From Paracamarosporium sp. OC-R06-R3 (taxonomy: Eukaryota; Ascomycota; Dothideomycetes; Pleosporales; Didymosphaeriaceae), in contig JACVRA010000025.1 in the NCBI GenBank assembly GCA_019828545.1, positions 20,771-84,770 on the forward strand: a stretch of 64,000 bases of DNA, written 5' to 3'. A program made the translations under genes and the position numbers. Of this stretch, positions 45,874 to 57,062 are shown one piece after another; within the stretch, counting starts at the first letter, position 1, and each line of letters opens with the position of its first letter. The notes beneath the pieces were generated by a model. It had not been told where the DNA came from and did not search any database. It saw only the letters and a program-made list of their open reading frames with translations.

Positions 45874-46239
45874 TGCAATGTGCCCTCGCTAGTATTTTTA
45901 GCATCACAAAAACCAAACCACCAGGATACTTTTCACCTGCGAATAAAGGGAAATACGCCTACTCATGGGTCACCTTAAGTGGACCGATCAGACAATAGTG
46001 GCCTAGCACCACCAAATCTATGTCGTGATGTTAACAACAATTTCCATCTACTGGGCGGAACTCAACTGTTGTTTGATAGCTGCCAGCACGTATGAACATG
46101 CTTAGAGATGCAGGGCCAACGAGCAATGATAGTGGCCTCATCAACTACACCAAGTACAGCAGATTTTAAATCAGAGATAACAAGTAAGTGGCAGAGCTTC
46201 AGCGCGGTAACTCTGATTGATTAGTAAATTTCTATGTGG
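45874..46239. other. Convergent intergenic region
   Basis: No gene seen between the unknown ORF remnant and the HET pseudogene. Confidence 0.5.
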
Positions 46240-48613
46240 CTAGTATATCTGATATTCAAGGAAGGGAGTTTCGTGCTTTCCTTCTCTAAGCTCGAATGGT
46301 ACTCGCCTATCGAAAGTAACCAGTAGCACTGGACTGATGATCCTGGCGGTTCTTCTCTCGTCCTCCTTGCACCGAACTACAAGAAGCTGTGGCAACCCCT
46401 CGAGGCGCAGTATCTGGTCCCCGACCTGGACATTGCGCAAGCAAGTTCCCAGCACCGGCCTTGCGAGCTCCTCAGTATTTCGAACGCAGAACAAGACCAT
46501 GCGGGCAGTTGTTAGATTGTTGCAAAGATTGATGTGAAACTGGAGGAGCTTTGGCTCGGAAAATAGAACATTGAGGACCTTGGAAGCATCCTTGTGGCGA
46601 TTGTCGTAGTAGAATGCTAGAAACGCTTTGGATTGGTGACTCGTCAGATCTTGTCGGCAGTTCCCTTCCGGGTTCACTGTTAATGCTTGATCGGTATCGA
46701 AGAAAAATTGTAGGAAGTTCAAGTATACGATATTGGGCCGGTACCTGACTGGGACATTCCTTCTCCCTTCAGATTTCCACGAAGTCCATGTGAGTAAGAG
46801 TCTTAGGTTTTCCAGGTGTTGCTCTCGTTCAGATTCTTGGTACTCGGGTGCTGTTTTCGCAAAGCTGAGGCATGTAGTGATGTCGGCGAGATGGCGGGCA
46901 CGGACAGTAATCCTGCTTTGAGTCTCATCAAGCTCAACACGCGGTGTAGATCTTGTTGGCAATTTCAATTCCCTTACTCCCATGCGGAGTCGGTCCCTGA
47001 TTGGATTCCCACTTTCGTCCGTGGGCTGAAATTCACTCACGTAGTCCCCCCACTCATGGTTTCTCCGGGCTGACCAATCCGGCACCCAGGAATGCTGCTC
47101 CAAAATCGGTCGAAGGGCTGCCAGGAAGAGAAAATCGACTGATTGAGTCGTCTTGAACAGCGATGTAGCGAGGATTTTGTAAATCTCATCTGTGTCATCC
47201 GAGTATTTCGGTACCGGGAGATCGACCGCGCCTATCTTTGTTAGTACAGCCCATAGTCCAAATGCCATATCTTTTGGCTCTTTTGCCGTGCGAGAATAAA
47301 GCCTAGCAGCGAGTGCTTCGGGTTCTGAGAGCTTCTGCATTCTCCACTGTTTGGAAAGCAAATTTGCAAGATTGAAAAGGCCAGCCGCGAGATCAACAAA
47401 AAGAATCATAAGAACCAAGGCGGCGATGTCCCCGCCTTGTTTCCCCAAGTACATTGGTATAGAAGTCAGAACGGCAAGTGCGAGAGAGACAATGCACGCA
47501 GCCCAGACTAACAATTTCTGACATCTTGAAATCGACATGATGAAGGCGTCATACGATTTCAAGGTCCACATCCCTCGATTTCGAACGTCCAGACTCGCAT
47601 TTTGAATCTGTTCTCGGCTTAGAGCTACACTAGTCCACTGTCGTAAGGTACCTCTTGGATCGTAATATACGGTTTTCTCGAGGACGAGTAAGCTCCGTTC
47701 GAAGTTGGACCACGGGGCATGCCAGTTGCCGCATACTACTATTGGATTGGACGCGAGAAGTATCTCTTGATATGTCCACAGTCGAGTGTTCCAAGTCATA
47801 TTCAGAAGTTCCACCAAGTCCTTGAACTCCACGTATGGCAATCCCGCATGAGAACGGAACCAAATTTGGAACGGGCCGAGAAGATTCAAGTAGCCTGTAC
47901 ATTTAGTAATGACAAAGCAATTAGAACTCAATTCGAGGAGGAAGTTGTTTACCGTAAGGTCTGGGAGGAATTCTTCGACTCCACATTGACCAGAAAAGGG
48001 GCCACGCCGCGGCCCACGGATTCGTCGTCAGTTCGGCCCCCTTCGCAGTCGTATAGTAAGCCCGAAAGTGATTGGTGGCCATGTAAGCCATTGTCCTATC
48101 GGTCTGCAACGTCCCTGGGCCTAGCCAAACGTAAACTGCACCCGCCATCGAATATATATCGCCCGTGAGCGGAATCTGTTCCGACTTCTCAACCGCATCG
48201 TCTTGGTTGATACAAACGGCATTAATTCATATCGTAAACGCCCCTATCTTCTTCTGAAGGTGCTACAGAGCTGAATAACAGTTGCTAGTGACTTTGACTT
48301 TGGCATCGCCGCAGTTGATGAAGTCTACTTTGGGAGAGTAGTCGCCCTAGACATACGATAGCGCTGTAAAATTGGGTGACTGATCAAGGTCGATAATGCG
48401 GAGACAGGCCTGAACGAGGTCGCCATCGCCCGAGGCTAAAGCACGTATCGGAAGAATATCGAGAACACGGATGCATTTCGAATTGGCTGGAAGCTGGCAA
48501 GACGCATATAGTGACGAAGCTTGTCCTGGGGGTTGTCCTTGCTGACTGGAAGGTGTGGAGGGAGTTTCCTGCTCCATGCGAGGGGTATCGCCAGGCTGAG
48601 CAGCGGAGTCCAT
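46240..48613 (-). pseudogene. Heterokaryon-incompatibility (HET) domain protein with three nonsense codons
   Basis: Frame from ATG 48613, one intron (47895-47952, GTAAAC, TACTAAA, TACAG) joining RPYG|YLNLLG; about 771 codons. The N-terminal HET domain is otherwise easy to read: IDLDQSPNFTALSYV, VCINQDD, EKSEQIPLTGDIYSMAGAVYVWLG, TYQEILLASNPIVVCGN. Three stops interrupt it: TAG 48349-48347 just after ALSYV, TAG 48265-48263, and TGA 48229-48227 just before I-N-A-V-C. All three stand where the family normally has Trp (YVWG, ALW, IWINAVC), so each is one G-to-A change from TGG. The C-terminal 550 codons, with two membrane helices near VWAACIVSLALAVL and ALVLMILFVDLAAGLF, are open. HET proteins trigger cell death after fusion of unlike strains. 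This allele should be null. Confidence 0.85.
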
Positions 48614-49105
48614 AGATACGCGGGCAGGCGGGCTGAACAACCTTAAGTACCGCTATTATGATTAGGCAGCGAACGCGAGGGAACTGAAACAGAGATTGGG
48701 TATAGTCTAAGATAAGTTGTAAGGGTATCCTAGTAAGCGCTATATATATTAGAACTATATACACTGGCCTATTGTTATGTATTTTTTAAGCTTATTGTTA
48801 AACGATAAGCTTATTAATTTATGTTAATGCCTTAGGTATTAGCAATAGGCTAAACACAGATTAAAAAGCCTTACTAGTTTTACTAGTCTTACTTTCAAAA
48901 ATAAATATCTAGTTTTATGCTATTAGCCTGCCATTTTATAACTTCTAATAAGCTATTATCGCAGTGAATTGCTTGTGAGAATTGGATACAGCAGACACTG
49001 GCGACTTAGGGGTTGTTGTACTGCACAGCGGAAGAATATCTTTTTATCTCCTTAGTGTATTCTATTCTTCTTGTTTTGTGCGTACTCCTAGTGCTGTATA
49101 TTAGA
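48614..49105. other. AT-rich intergenic island
   Basis: From about 48720 the DNA is AT-rich with repeated TTA/CTA words and no frames. It resembles the RIP-type blocks elsewhere in the window but is short. Confidence 0.5.
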
Positions 49106-50249
49106 TTATATACCGTATGCCTTCTTCAACGTTGATATAACCATGTCATTCCACTTTTGCCCTTCAGCGCAGATGTCATCCAATATTGCCGCTGTATGCG
49201 GCATGCCTGGCATCATATAGTACTCAGCATCGTTACCAGCAGCCTTGAGTTTCTTGTAGTACTCGTAGCCCTCGTCCCTCAGTGGATCCATTTCCGCCGT
49301 CACAACCAGTGCAGGTGCGAGATTCGCGAGCGATGCAGCACGGATAGGGGATACAGCAGGATTCTAGCACATGATGAGTGGATGTTCGCACATTACTTGA
49401 GTGTTGAATAGCTGGATTTACATTGTACGTTTCCTTCTTTCTTGGCACGCCTAGATAATGCCGCGCGAAGTATTCCATGCGCTCCCCGCTGAGAGTCACC
49501 GCCCCGTACATTTCCCGATAGCTCTCATATGGCGCTTCCTCCTTCTTGACCGAACCTTGGTCGTCGAAATGATCCATGTCGCACACAGGCACATGTAATT
49601 GCTGCAGCACGAGTAGAATCCCCGCGTCGCGGGCACGTTGGGCAACGACTGCGCTGAGGTGCCCACCTGCCGATGGTCCTCCAACTGCGACGCGCGAGGT
49701 GTCAAGGTTAAAAGATGCAGCCTGTGTCTTGACAACGTGCTGCAGCGCGGCCCAGGCATCCTCCACAGGGATGGGGAATGGGTATTCAGGTGCGCAGCGA
49801 TACTCCACGTCGAAGACTACAGCACCGGTGCCATTCACCACGCGCTTGCAATGCTCCGTGTCCGTGTCGATGTCGCCGAACACCCACCCGCCGCCATGGT
49901 AGTTCACGAACACTGGTCTGCCCTTCCCATTGTCTGCGAAGACACCCTCTTTCGGTTCGTACACTCTTATCTTTATGTTTGCCTTACCATCATCTACAGG
50001 ACATTCTATGTCGCTTATTGGTCCAACATTTGTGGCATCGGCAATCGCTTTCCCGAAGCTGGTGATGTACTTGCGGGGATTGGCGCGGAAGTCGGCGATT
50101 GGGACCTGGTGCGTGTGCAGGCGGCCGACGGCGTAGGCTTCGTGGTATCGGACGAAGACCGGGTCGTAGCGGTCGCGAAGATGCGGGGGGAAGGAGTTTA
50201 GGGGTGGGCGGGAAAGCGCGGCGGGCTTGAGATCAGACTGTGAGGACAT
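49106..50249 (-). CDS. Alpha/beta hydrolase, hormone-sensitive-lipase (arylacetamide deacetylase-like) family
   Basis: Exons 50249-49422 and 49363-49106 with a 58-bp intron (GTAAAT..GTGCTAG) give 361 aa. The intron reads through partly open, but the join ETYN|NPAVSPIRAA and the downstream triad residues require it. Motifs: oxyanion loop YHGGGWVFG, nucleophile GGPSAGG (GxSxG variant of GDSAGG), acid VTAEMDPLRDEG, and His in GMPHTAA. There is no signal peptide when translation starts at ATG 50249. The enzyme should hydrolyse short-chain esters, but the substrate is unknown. It is one of only two genes between 45 and 61 kb without a visible lesion. A role in detoxification or in the nearby cluster is speculative. 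Confidence 0.88.
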
Positions 50250-51149
50250 TATGAGTGGCTTCGTGAAGGAATGATGCACGAGGGCAAGCAGAGGGAGGCA
50301 TACTTGCGGGAGTTGGGACTCAAAGATCGGATATCTGCTTTGAGTAAACCGGAGGGTTGCATTGTGTGGAGACAAACTATGATTACCTAAGCAACACGAC
50401 AACCTCGGCTGCTTGCGCGCGTAAGGTTACACTACACCAACTACGAGCCTATCCTCAGCCCGAATTCGGTGTCTATAGCCTAAAGCTAAGCATGACCAGA
50501 CCTGCATTGTTCTATTGCTCTATCTAGAACAACTAATTTTCGCTGCTTCCGGGAGACATGCCGCGCTCTGTCGGCGTGAGATTTTCAAGGCTCCGGAAAT
50601 CTCTACTCATCTCTTTAACTGACAACGAAAACGCACTGCAGCTCTCCGTAACTATCATCGTTGCTAACGCAGGTCTTCGTGACGCACTTCTGGCTTTGTG
50701 GCCAATTCGAGGGCCGCGGGTTTGGATATCCCTAAACAATTCTGCTACCGATCTTCGTCCGCCACTGTCTCTTTATGGTAATGCTATCATGAAGCCATGT
50801 TCGAGCGAATCGACATCGTTACATGACGATTTGTCTTGGCGCTAATCGGACATATGAGCACCTTAGCGCCCGTGATAGGCGTGTGCGGAGGTACATGGTT
50901 GCATTCTTTTATCGGCTGCGCGCAGGAAGGCGATGCCGCGATCGGAGCAGAACATTGCATTTACACCAGTAAAGATATATGCGAGGTGTTTAAAAGAGGA
51001 GTGATCAGAAGAACCCTTGCCCGACCCTGCATTAGGGGGATCATGAGAGTTCTTCAACCACCCAACCCAGCGGATGAGCATGTGGCAAAATCTACGGCAG
51101 AGACAATGATGTAGATAAGACAACGGAATCACAACAAGTCGCGAACTCA
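50250..51149. other. Hydrolase promoter and gene-free stretch
   Basis: Overlapping small frames on both strands (50533-51153) without any domain. No gene supported. Confidence 0.45.
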
Positions 51150-52290
51150 TCAACGACGATTTTCATAACTTAAGGGATATTCGGCTACGCTTCCTTCATT
51201 GAGCAGATCGCCCAAGATACCAAGTATCACAAGCGCGACCATAAAAGCTATACAAGACCGACACATACCGAAATCTATTAGATGCAAGCTGGTACCCAAG
51301 TCATCAGCGACCCAGATTAGGGCGCCCATGCCTACAGTTAAGATCCAAGCGGCACAAGATCGAACCCTAGCGGCACCCCGCTCGGCGAAGAGCTTGTGAG
51401 AGGCAATGTCCATATGTTCACCGATTGCCCTGAACCTTCAAAAAGCCCAGGTATCAATAAAAACTCTTTTTTCCTCAGGCAGATCCATTTCTTTACTGCG
51501 AACTACGTCGAGCTTTACTAAAGTACTGAAAGACAGTTTTGCGCGAAGATAGAGAACCCTAACGGCTGAAAACCGCCCCGAAATGAAAGCGCGCAGAACT
51601 CCTGAGCGACCTTTGAGGCTCGAGTTCCTCGATTCTCTATCTGGAACCTTGTCGCACATTACGCGACGTATGATTTTACCTGTCGGATTTCTTGGGATGC
51701 TGCCAGTGAAGATGACTTCCGTTGGCACCTTATATTTAGCCAGCGATACTGCTGCGAACTGCTGCACCTCACTCTCTGTCGCGCTGCTGTTCGAAAAACT
51801 TAGCATCGCATAAGCAATGCAAGAACAGGAAACTGACCTTTCGGTTAGGCGAACAACATATGCCCGAACAAGCTCTCCCTGTCCGTTACCCAGTGGGATT
51901 CCCACTACGCCAACGTCGAGGATACCTGGATGCTGGCGAAGGCGACTCTCAACTTCAGTAGTGCTCACCTGCCATCCTCGTACTTTGATCAAGTCTTTCT
52001 TCCTATCGATTATATGTATGTTCCTAAACTCAGTGACGTAACCGACGTCGCCACTGTTGACCCATTTACCGTCAGTTTCAACGGTGAAGATTTCATCGTT
52101 TGCTTCGGCATTGCTAATATATCCAATCATTGGATGTGGAGCAAGTATCTGAAGTTCTCCCTTAGTGCCTGGGTTTTCATTAGGGCGCCCATTGTCATCG
52201 ATGACACTTTGTACATGGTCAGTGTTTGATGCAACACACAAGAGGAAAAGGGTTACCAACCGGACTCGGAACCCTTTCAAACAAACATAG
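51150..52290 (-). pseudogene. 5'-truncated acyl-CoA ligase (ANL superfamily) with membrane tail
   Basis: Only the C-terminal part of an AMP-forming acyl-CoA/4-coumarate ligase remains: IDDNGRPNENPGTKGEL, GKWVNSGDVGYV (motif with the ribose-binding Asp), IIDRKKDLIKVRGWQVS (hinge) and PRNPTGKIIRR (catalytic Lys). The AMP-binding two-thirds expected upstream of 52290 is absent. A 39-base in-frame stretch with GT..AG ends (within LTER..FSNSSATESEV) may be a tiny intron. TGA 51440-51438 stops the frame after DTWAF. The same frame then continues to 51150 with hydrophobic segments (WILTVGMGALIWVADDLG, CIAFMVALVILGILGDLL). A ligase with a membrane tail standing head-to-head with a TmpA-like gene suggests a former functional pair. 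Confidence 0.75.
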
Positions 52291-52897
52291 GCTTAATCAA
52301 GAAGCGTTCATGCAGGATATCGATGACGAGTTCACGGGTGGGCCTGGATCTGCGCAAAGAGGCCTCGGCAATCTGAGATATCTACGGTATGCGTGATATC
52401 TACTTGGTCGCGCGCAAGTATCCTTGACACATGCCGAAACGAGCAATATTGGACGAGGTACAAAAATTCTGATTCGTTGCTCTCAGTATTTCGGACAAAG
52501 TGCACCACAAAAAGGCGGGTCGTGCCACGTGCGCTAAAGCCCGTGTATGGCGAGTTCGTCGGGAGAGGGTGTGTGGGAAAATTTCATTCCTAATCTGGTA
52601 GGTAGTGGTTCCTGCCCGTAGTCCGCGTTGGAGCTAAGTCATTTCCACGCCCCACATCAGTAAAAGTCACAAGACACTACAAATACAGACAATCGGCCAA
52701 ATGCATTTTTCAGCTCCAAGTCATCAGCGACCCGTCGAAAATCCTGCAATATTTGGACAAACGTCCTGTAGTGATTGGCTTAGGGTTGCATGTAAAGAAT
52801 GCGTATTCACCGCTTTCATCGCCGACGTACGCAAATGCTAGCGTGAATAGACCCGAATCAAGATGATAACTACCGTCTCAATTGTGACCTAGTTTAT
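52291..52897. promoter_or_regulatory. Intergenic, former divergent promoter
   Basis: Lies between the truncated ligase (minus) and the TmpA-like gene (plus). The missing 5' two-thirds of the ligase is not here in any readable frame. The last 250 bases may hold the TmpA-like promoter. Confidence 0.4.
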
Positions 52898-54790
52898 ATG
52901 GTGCTAGAAAATCAATCGCGATCCATGGCTTCTTCTCAGATCTATGTTAGTAGCTTCACCGCTCGGCAATTTCAGCAGTATGACGCTCGGATGAAAGCAG
53001 CTACTTATTCAAACAAGAATTTATTAGTGAAGCACACTTCATTATCCAAGCAATCAAAGCGAGAGCTTCCAACGAATACCAAGGAGCTTCACCCTCAAAG
53101 CCCGCCCATGTCTTCTTCCCAGGGTTACGTTAGTACCTACACCGCCGAACAAATGCAGCAATATGAGGCTCGAATGAAAGCAGTCACTTCTTTAATCGAA
53201 AGTTCGTCACCTATGCGCACTCCTGTGTCCGAAGAATCCCAGCGAAATCTTCCCACGACAGCCATGGAGACTGACCCTCAAAGCTCGTCGGCCACACTTC
53301 AACAACACTTCGCTTCCCAATGGAAATCACATGAGAAGCATGACAGTGGGATCACCTTCACGGAGAGTCAGCCCCTAGATACTCCCTCCATTCCTCGACA
53401 GCACGAATGGCAATCGCATTTGAAGAAAGACAGTGAGGCTACTCTCGTTGCCGTCGATAATGGATCTTCAGACGCACCTTTCGATGTCGAGAAGCTAGAG
53501 TTACCTGCAAAACGACAGCCTCGTGCAATTAGACTCTTACGCCACACCTTATTGAACGTCTACAGGCGTCTGTTCTCAATCGCCTTCATCGCCAACGCTG
53601 TGGCCATTGTCATCTTCTTCATCCAGTGGAGCGGCATCCATTATGTCAACATATGGAGCCTTGCGAACGCCGCCAGTGCCAACATCTCCGTCGCAACAGC
53701 GATACGGCAGGACTACGTACAGAATCTCCTGTACTTTATGGCATGGCTGACACCTCAGTCGGCACCATTACGGATACGCCGTATCGTTGCGAAGCTTTAC
53801 GAAAACGGTGGGGTGCACTCTGGCTGCGGCATCGCAGGAACGTTGTGGTTCCTCGCCCTGACGATCATCTTATCCATTCAGTTCGCGAAGAACATCTTCA
53901 GATCGCCAGCACTCTTAACTATGACATGCATCCTGCAGGCATTACTTCTTCTGATCGTAGCTCTGGCCTACCCAGCCTTCCGCGCCAAGTACCACAACAC
54001 CTTCGAGATATCCCATCGATTCGCTGGATAGGCGGTGATAATCCTCTTCTGGATCGAGATTGGGCTGCTTGCCAACACAATGGCTCAAGAAAAGCACGTC
54101 ACGGCTGCATACTTCATAGTTCGGCAGCCATCTTTCTGATTCATAATCCTCATTACCGTCCATACAATCCTACCTTGGCTATTTTTGCGACGTTGGGAAT
54201 TCAAGTCAGAGGATTTGACAAAGCATGCAGTCCGCTTGCACTTCGAGAGTAACGTTAGGCCTTGCACGGGCATCGCCATCTCCAAGTCCCCGTTACTGGA
54301 ATGGCATCCGTTCGCCACGTTACCGTCATTGGATGGCTCACAAAAAGGAGGATCCATCATAGTCTCACGTGTGGGCGACTGGACGAAGTCAGCAGTCGAG
54401 AAGCCTAGAAGCTACTACTGGGTCAAAGGTATGCCCAAGCCTGGCATTCTGGGTCTCTCACTTATCTTCAAGCGAGTCGCTATCGTAACGACGGGATCTG
54501 GGATCGGGCCTTGCCTGTCCATCATTGCATCGCCAGATCGCCGCATGACCTGCCGCATACTGTGGACCGGACCGCAACTCGAGCAGACGTTCGGCTCTGA
54601 AATCGTTTCATATGTCCGGCAGGCAGACCCCGAAGCTGATAGTCGGGCGTCGGGACGTCCAGATATGGTCGCATTAGCATATCGTTTGTATGTCGAAGCG
54701 CAAGCTGAAGCAGTGTTCGTAACCCGCAAGATTGTGTACGGCTTGGAATCCAGAGGTGTTCCTGCTTTCGGACCTATCTGGGATTCCTGA
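52898..54790 (+). pseudogene. TmpA-like membrane flavoprotein/oxidoreductase with two nonsense codons
   Basis: One uninterrupted register of 630 codons from ATG 52898, broken only by TAG 54029-54031 and TGA 54137-54139. The N-terminal ~200 residues are hydrophilic and contain a 61-residue tandem duplication. Several membrane helices follow (IAFIANAVAIVIFFIQW, LWFLALTIILSIQF, LLLIVALAYPAF). The C-terminal part is a ferredoxin-reductase-like domain: EWHPFATLP (flavin-binding HPF motif), TTGSGIGPCLS (nucleotide loop) and GLESRGVPAFGPIWDS. These match the fungal TmpA family, known from Aspergillus nidulans as a membrane flavoprotein affecting conidiation. The first stop follows HRFAG and the second follows QPSF, inside predicted helices where Trp is likely. 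Both are one G-to-A step from TGG. Confidence 0.75.
52925..53290 (+). repeat. Tandem duplication, 2 x ~183 bp (61 codons)
   Basis: Unit 1 starts at 52925 (ASSQIYVSSFTARQFQQYD.., ending LPTNTKELHPQS). Unit 2 starts at 53108 (SSSQGYVSTYTAEQMQQYE.., ending LPTTAMETDPQS). They align without gaps over about 60 residues but have diverged, so the duplication is old. A shorter third echo, with QQHFASQWKSHEKHDS against RQHEWQSHLKKDS, lies at 53300-53450. Confidence 0.8.
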
Positions 54791-55166
54791 TATAATGAAT
54801 ATTCAAACATTGTGAGACTATGATTGTTATATGCTTCCTGCATGGGAGGGCCTGAGAGATCCTAAAGATGCAACGGTATGAGGAATGGCCCCTATGAACA
54901 GATATTTTACAATAGAACCCAGCTGCAAGGTATATTATGCTACAGAGCATTCTGTGAAAGATATGTCCAATAAATCTATCCTTAAATCAATCGAAATACC
55001 AACTTTATATGCTCGGTCAATAGTGGTTATCAGGTGAACCAATCAGCGTCAACCACGGGGGATTAAGCGCTTTCAAGTGGGGGCTAAACAACACCGTTCA
55101 TGGCTCCGAAAAGGGCATAGCTCTAAACACAGAACAGAATCAAAACACCAACATCAAGAAAGTACT
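54791..55166. other. Intergenic
   Basis: 3' flank of the TmpA-like pseudogene and promoter of the F-box-like gene. Nothing else seen. Confidence 0.5.
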
Positions 55167-56407
55167 ATGTCCGTTTATCCAGGGTTCTACGATCTTCCCT
55201 CGCACATCAGGCATAAAATATACGAATATGCCGGGATGATTGGTCAAGCCATCGACCTCAACTCTTGGTTCTGGGACGAGGTATGGGAGAGAGAAGAGGC
55301 GGAAGACGAAACAACTTATGACGAGCGCCCTTACCATGAAATCACTGGTGAAGACTTCAAACCATCATGCTGGCACTGGTGCTACAAAATCCTCGTGAGG
55401 CGCGAGGAGTATTTCCCACCGAGACAATACTGGGAACGTCAAGAGTATAGTGAAATGGACTATGATGGAGGTCACTGTGATGTAGAAAATTGCTTCGCTT
55501 GGGACAGTCGTTTCGCTTTGTTACTCACATCGAAACAGATATTCTATGAAATACAGACGAGGGTTTACGGAGAGAACTTTTTCGTTGTCGACCGAGGTCC
55601 GCGAGGATTCCAATCTTTCATGGCCCTTGAGTGGTAAGCGATCCAGAGACTAACGCATTTGACCATTCGCTTGGACGGCGAACCTCCAAAATCCATCGAT
55701 ATGTCCAAGTATTGGACCGGGACTGCAGATTTACTACCCTTGTATCATCGTAGTCGATGTGGTAAAATTGCTTACAAGGAATGGAACTCTTTGATCACAC
55801 ATTCATGCGAATGCTCGATAACTCCTCAGCATCTCAACCTCTTTTTGATCGCCTTAGTCCGAAGCGTCGAAGAGGCTGAGTATGTTCTAGGGCCTCTCAA
55901 ACTTTTGCCATCACTTCAGGGCTGCGGAATATGGCTCAATCAAAAGCAGATGGCGGAGCTACAAGCACTCATCAAGACCTTTGTGAAACAAAGGACTACG
56001 CCTAAGAAGGGCGAGTTGCAACGGACGGAGGAAAATGGCACATTATTTCGCTACATGGATCTTCCCTGGGAAATCCGCTTTCGCATCCTTGAACTTAGTG
56101 GCCTGTGTGCCTCAGTTCACATTGAATAGAAGCCTGTCACTTCACTATTAGATAGAATTGCCCGAAACCACCAATCAATTGCACTTGCTACGAACATGTG
56201 GGTTATACGATTGAAGATGTACACTTGGAAGATTGTGATCAGGAGCTGTCCCTTCCACGCCATCCTGGAACTGGCATCGAACGGAGCGTCAACAAACCCA
56301 AGCATTTCTGCATATGTGATCCACATGTATCGTATACTAGACATGCTCCCTACAAAAACACGCAGTGGAAGACGCAAAGGTATGCCACCTCTGTACGCGC
56401 TAGATAG
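55167..56407 (+). pseudogene. F-box-like fungal protein, broken by stop and frameshift
   Basis: From ATG 55167 the frame starts with FYDLPSHIRHKIYEYAG, the F-box-like opening of a large fungal family, then SRFALLLTSKQIFYEIQTRVYGEN and FQSFMALEW. A TAA at 55635-55637 interrupts the frame, which then continues cleanly (LTHLTIRLDGEPP, LEKN-type Leu-rich text, LPWEIRFRILELSGL) to a TAG at 56127. A Cys-containing continuation (CDQELSLPRHPG.. HFCICDPH) appears in another frame up to 56405. Thus there is at least one stop plus one frameshift. GTAAGC at the first stop could be a donor, but the best acceptor would delete conserved-looking sequence. Confidence 0.6.
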
Positions 56408-57062
56408 CGCTAGTCCTGATTTAGAATGTACCGAGGTCCGCCACTAGTCAACCACTCACGATCGAGTCAAAGAACAAGCTGTTACCATGAGGACAATGAA
56501 TTTATCGTTAGACTTCACGTCAGGAATAGGCCGAGGACAAAGAAGAGCACTGCGGCATTACTCGCTGACTGTGAGCGCGTACGCCGCGAGGATTTGCGCG
56601 CGGCGGTCCTCGTAGCGCCTAACGCCCCCTTGCACGTTTCCGGCGCAAAGAGGTACCGCGATTGATTGGCAGCCACGCGACCGCAATAGACGCTGCGAGC
56701 CACGGCGAATATGCCACGATTGGCGGTGGTGCTTGGCGGTGGAACTGTTTGTGCGCGGTTGGATGGGCGTGTCTATTTCCAGATGTTGTGTGCCACTGCT
56801 TTTTGTTTCAGTGCTGCTTCTTTGGCGATAGCTTGGTATAAGAGACACAGGCGGTCGTGTTCTTCTCCTCAAGCTACAAAACTCTCATTCAGTTTCGTTG
56901 ACGAATCTCCTTTCTTGTTCTTTTCACTCTTTTTGTGCACATCTGGCATAGCGTGTGGTACTGGCTACCCCTTTCCTATAATCAGCGTTTCGATAACAAA
57001 ACACCTGGTCGCCACCCACCACCTACACATCCTTTGGAACCCGCCACTCCGAGAGATACAAA
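56408..57062. other. Intergenic / promoter of membrane protein gene
   Basis: No supported gene. Just upstream of ATG 57063 is a C/A-rich leader (CCACCCACCACC..), typical of well-expressed fungal genes. Confidence 0.45.

Noticed and set aside
48340..48356. GTATGT at the first HET stop as an intron donor
   Set aside because: Splicing there would delete the sequence that matches the HET core motif, and two further stops would still need removal.
55634..55712. GTAAGC..CCAAG as an intron removing the F-box-like gene's stop
   Set aside because: It would remove LTHLTIRLDGEPP, which fits the family, and a later frameshift remains in any case. Kept as an alternative only.
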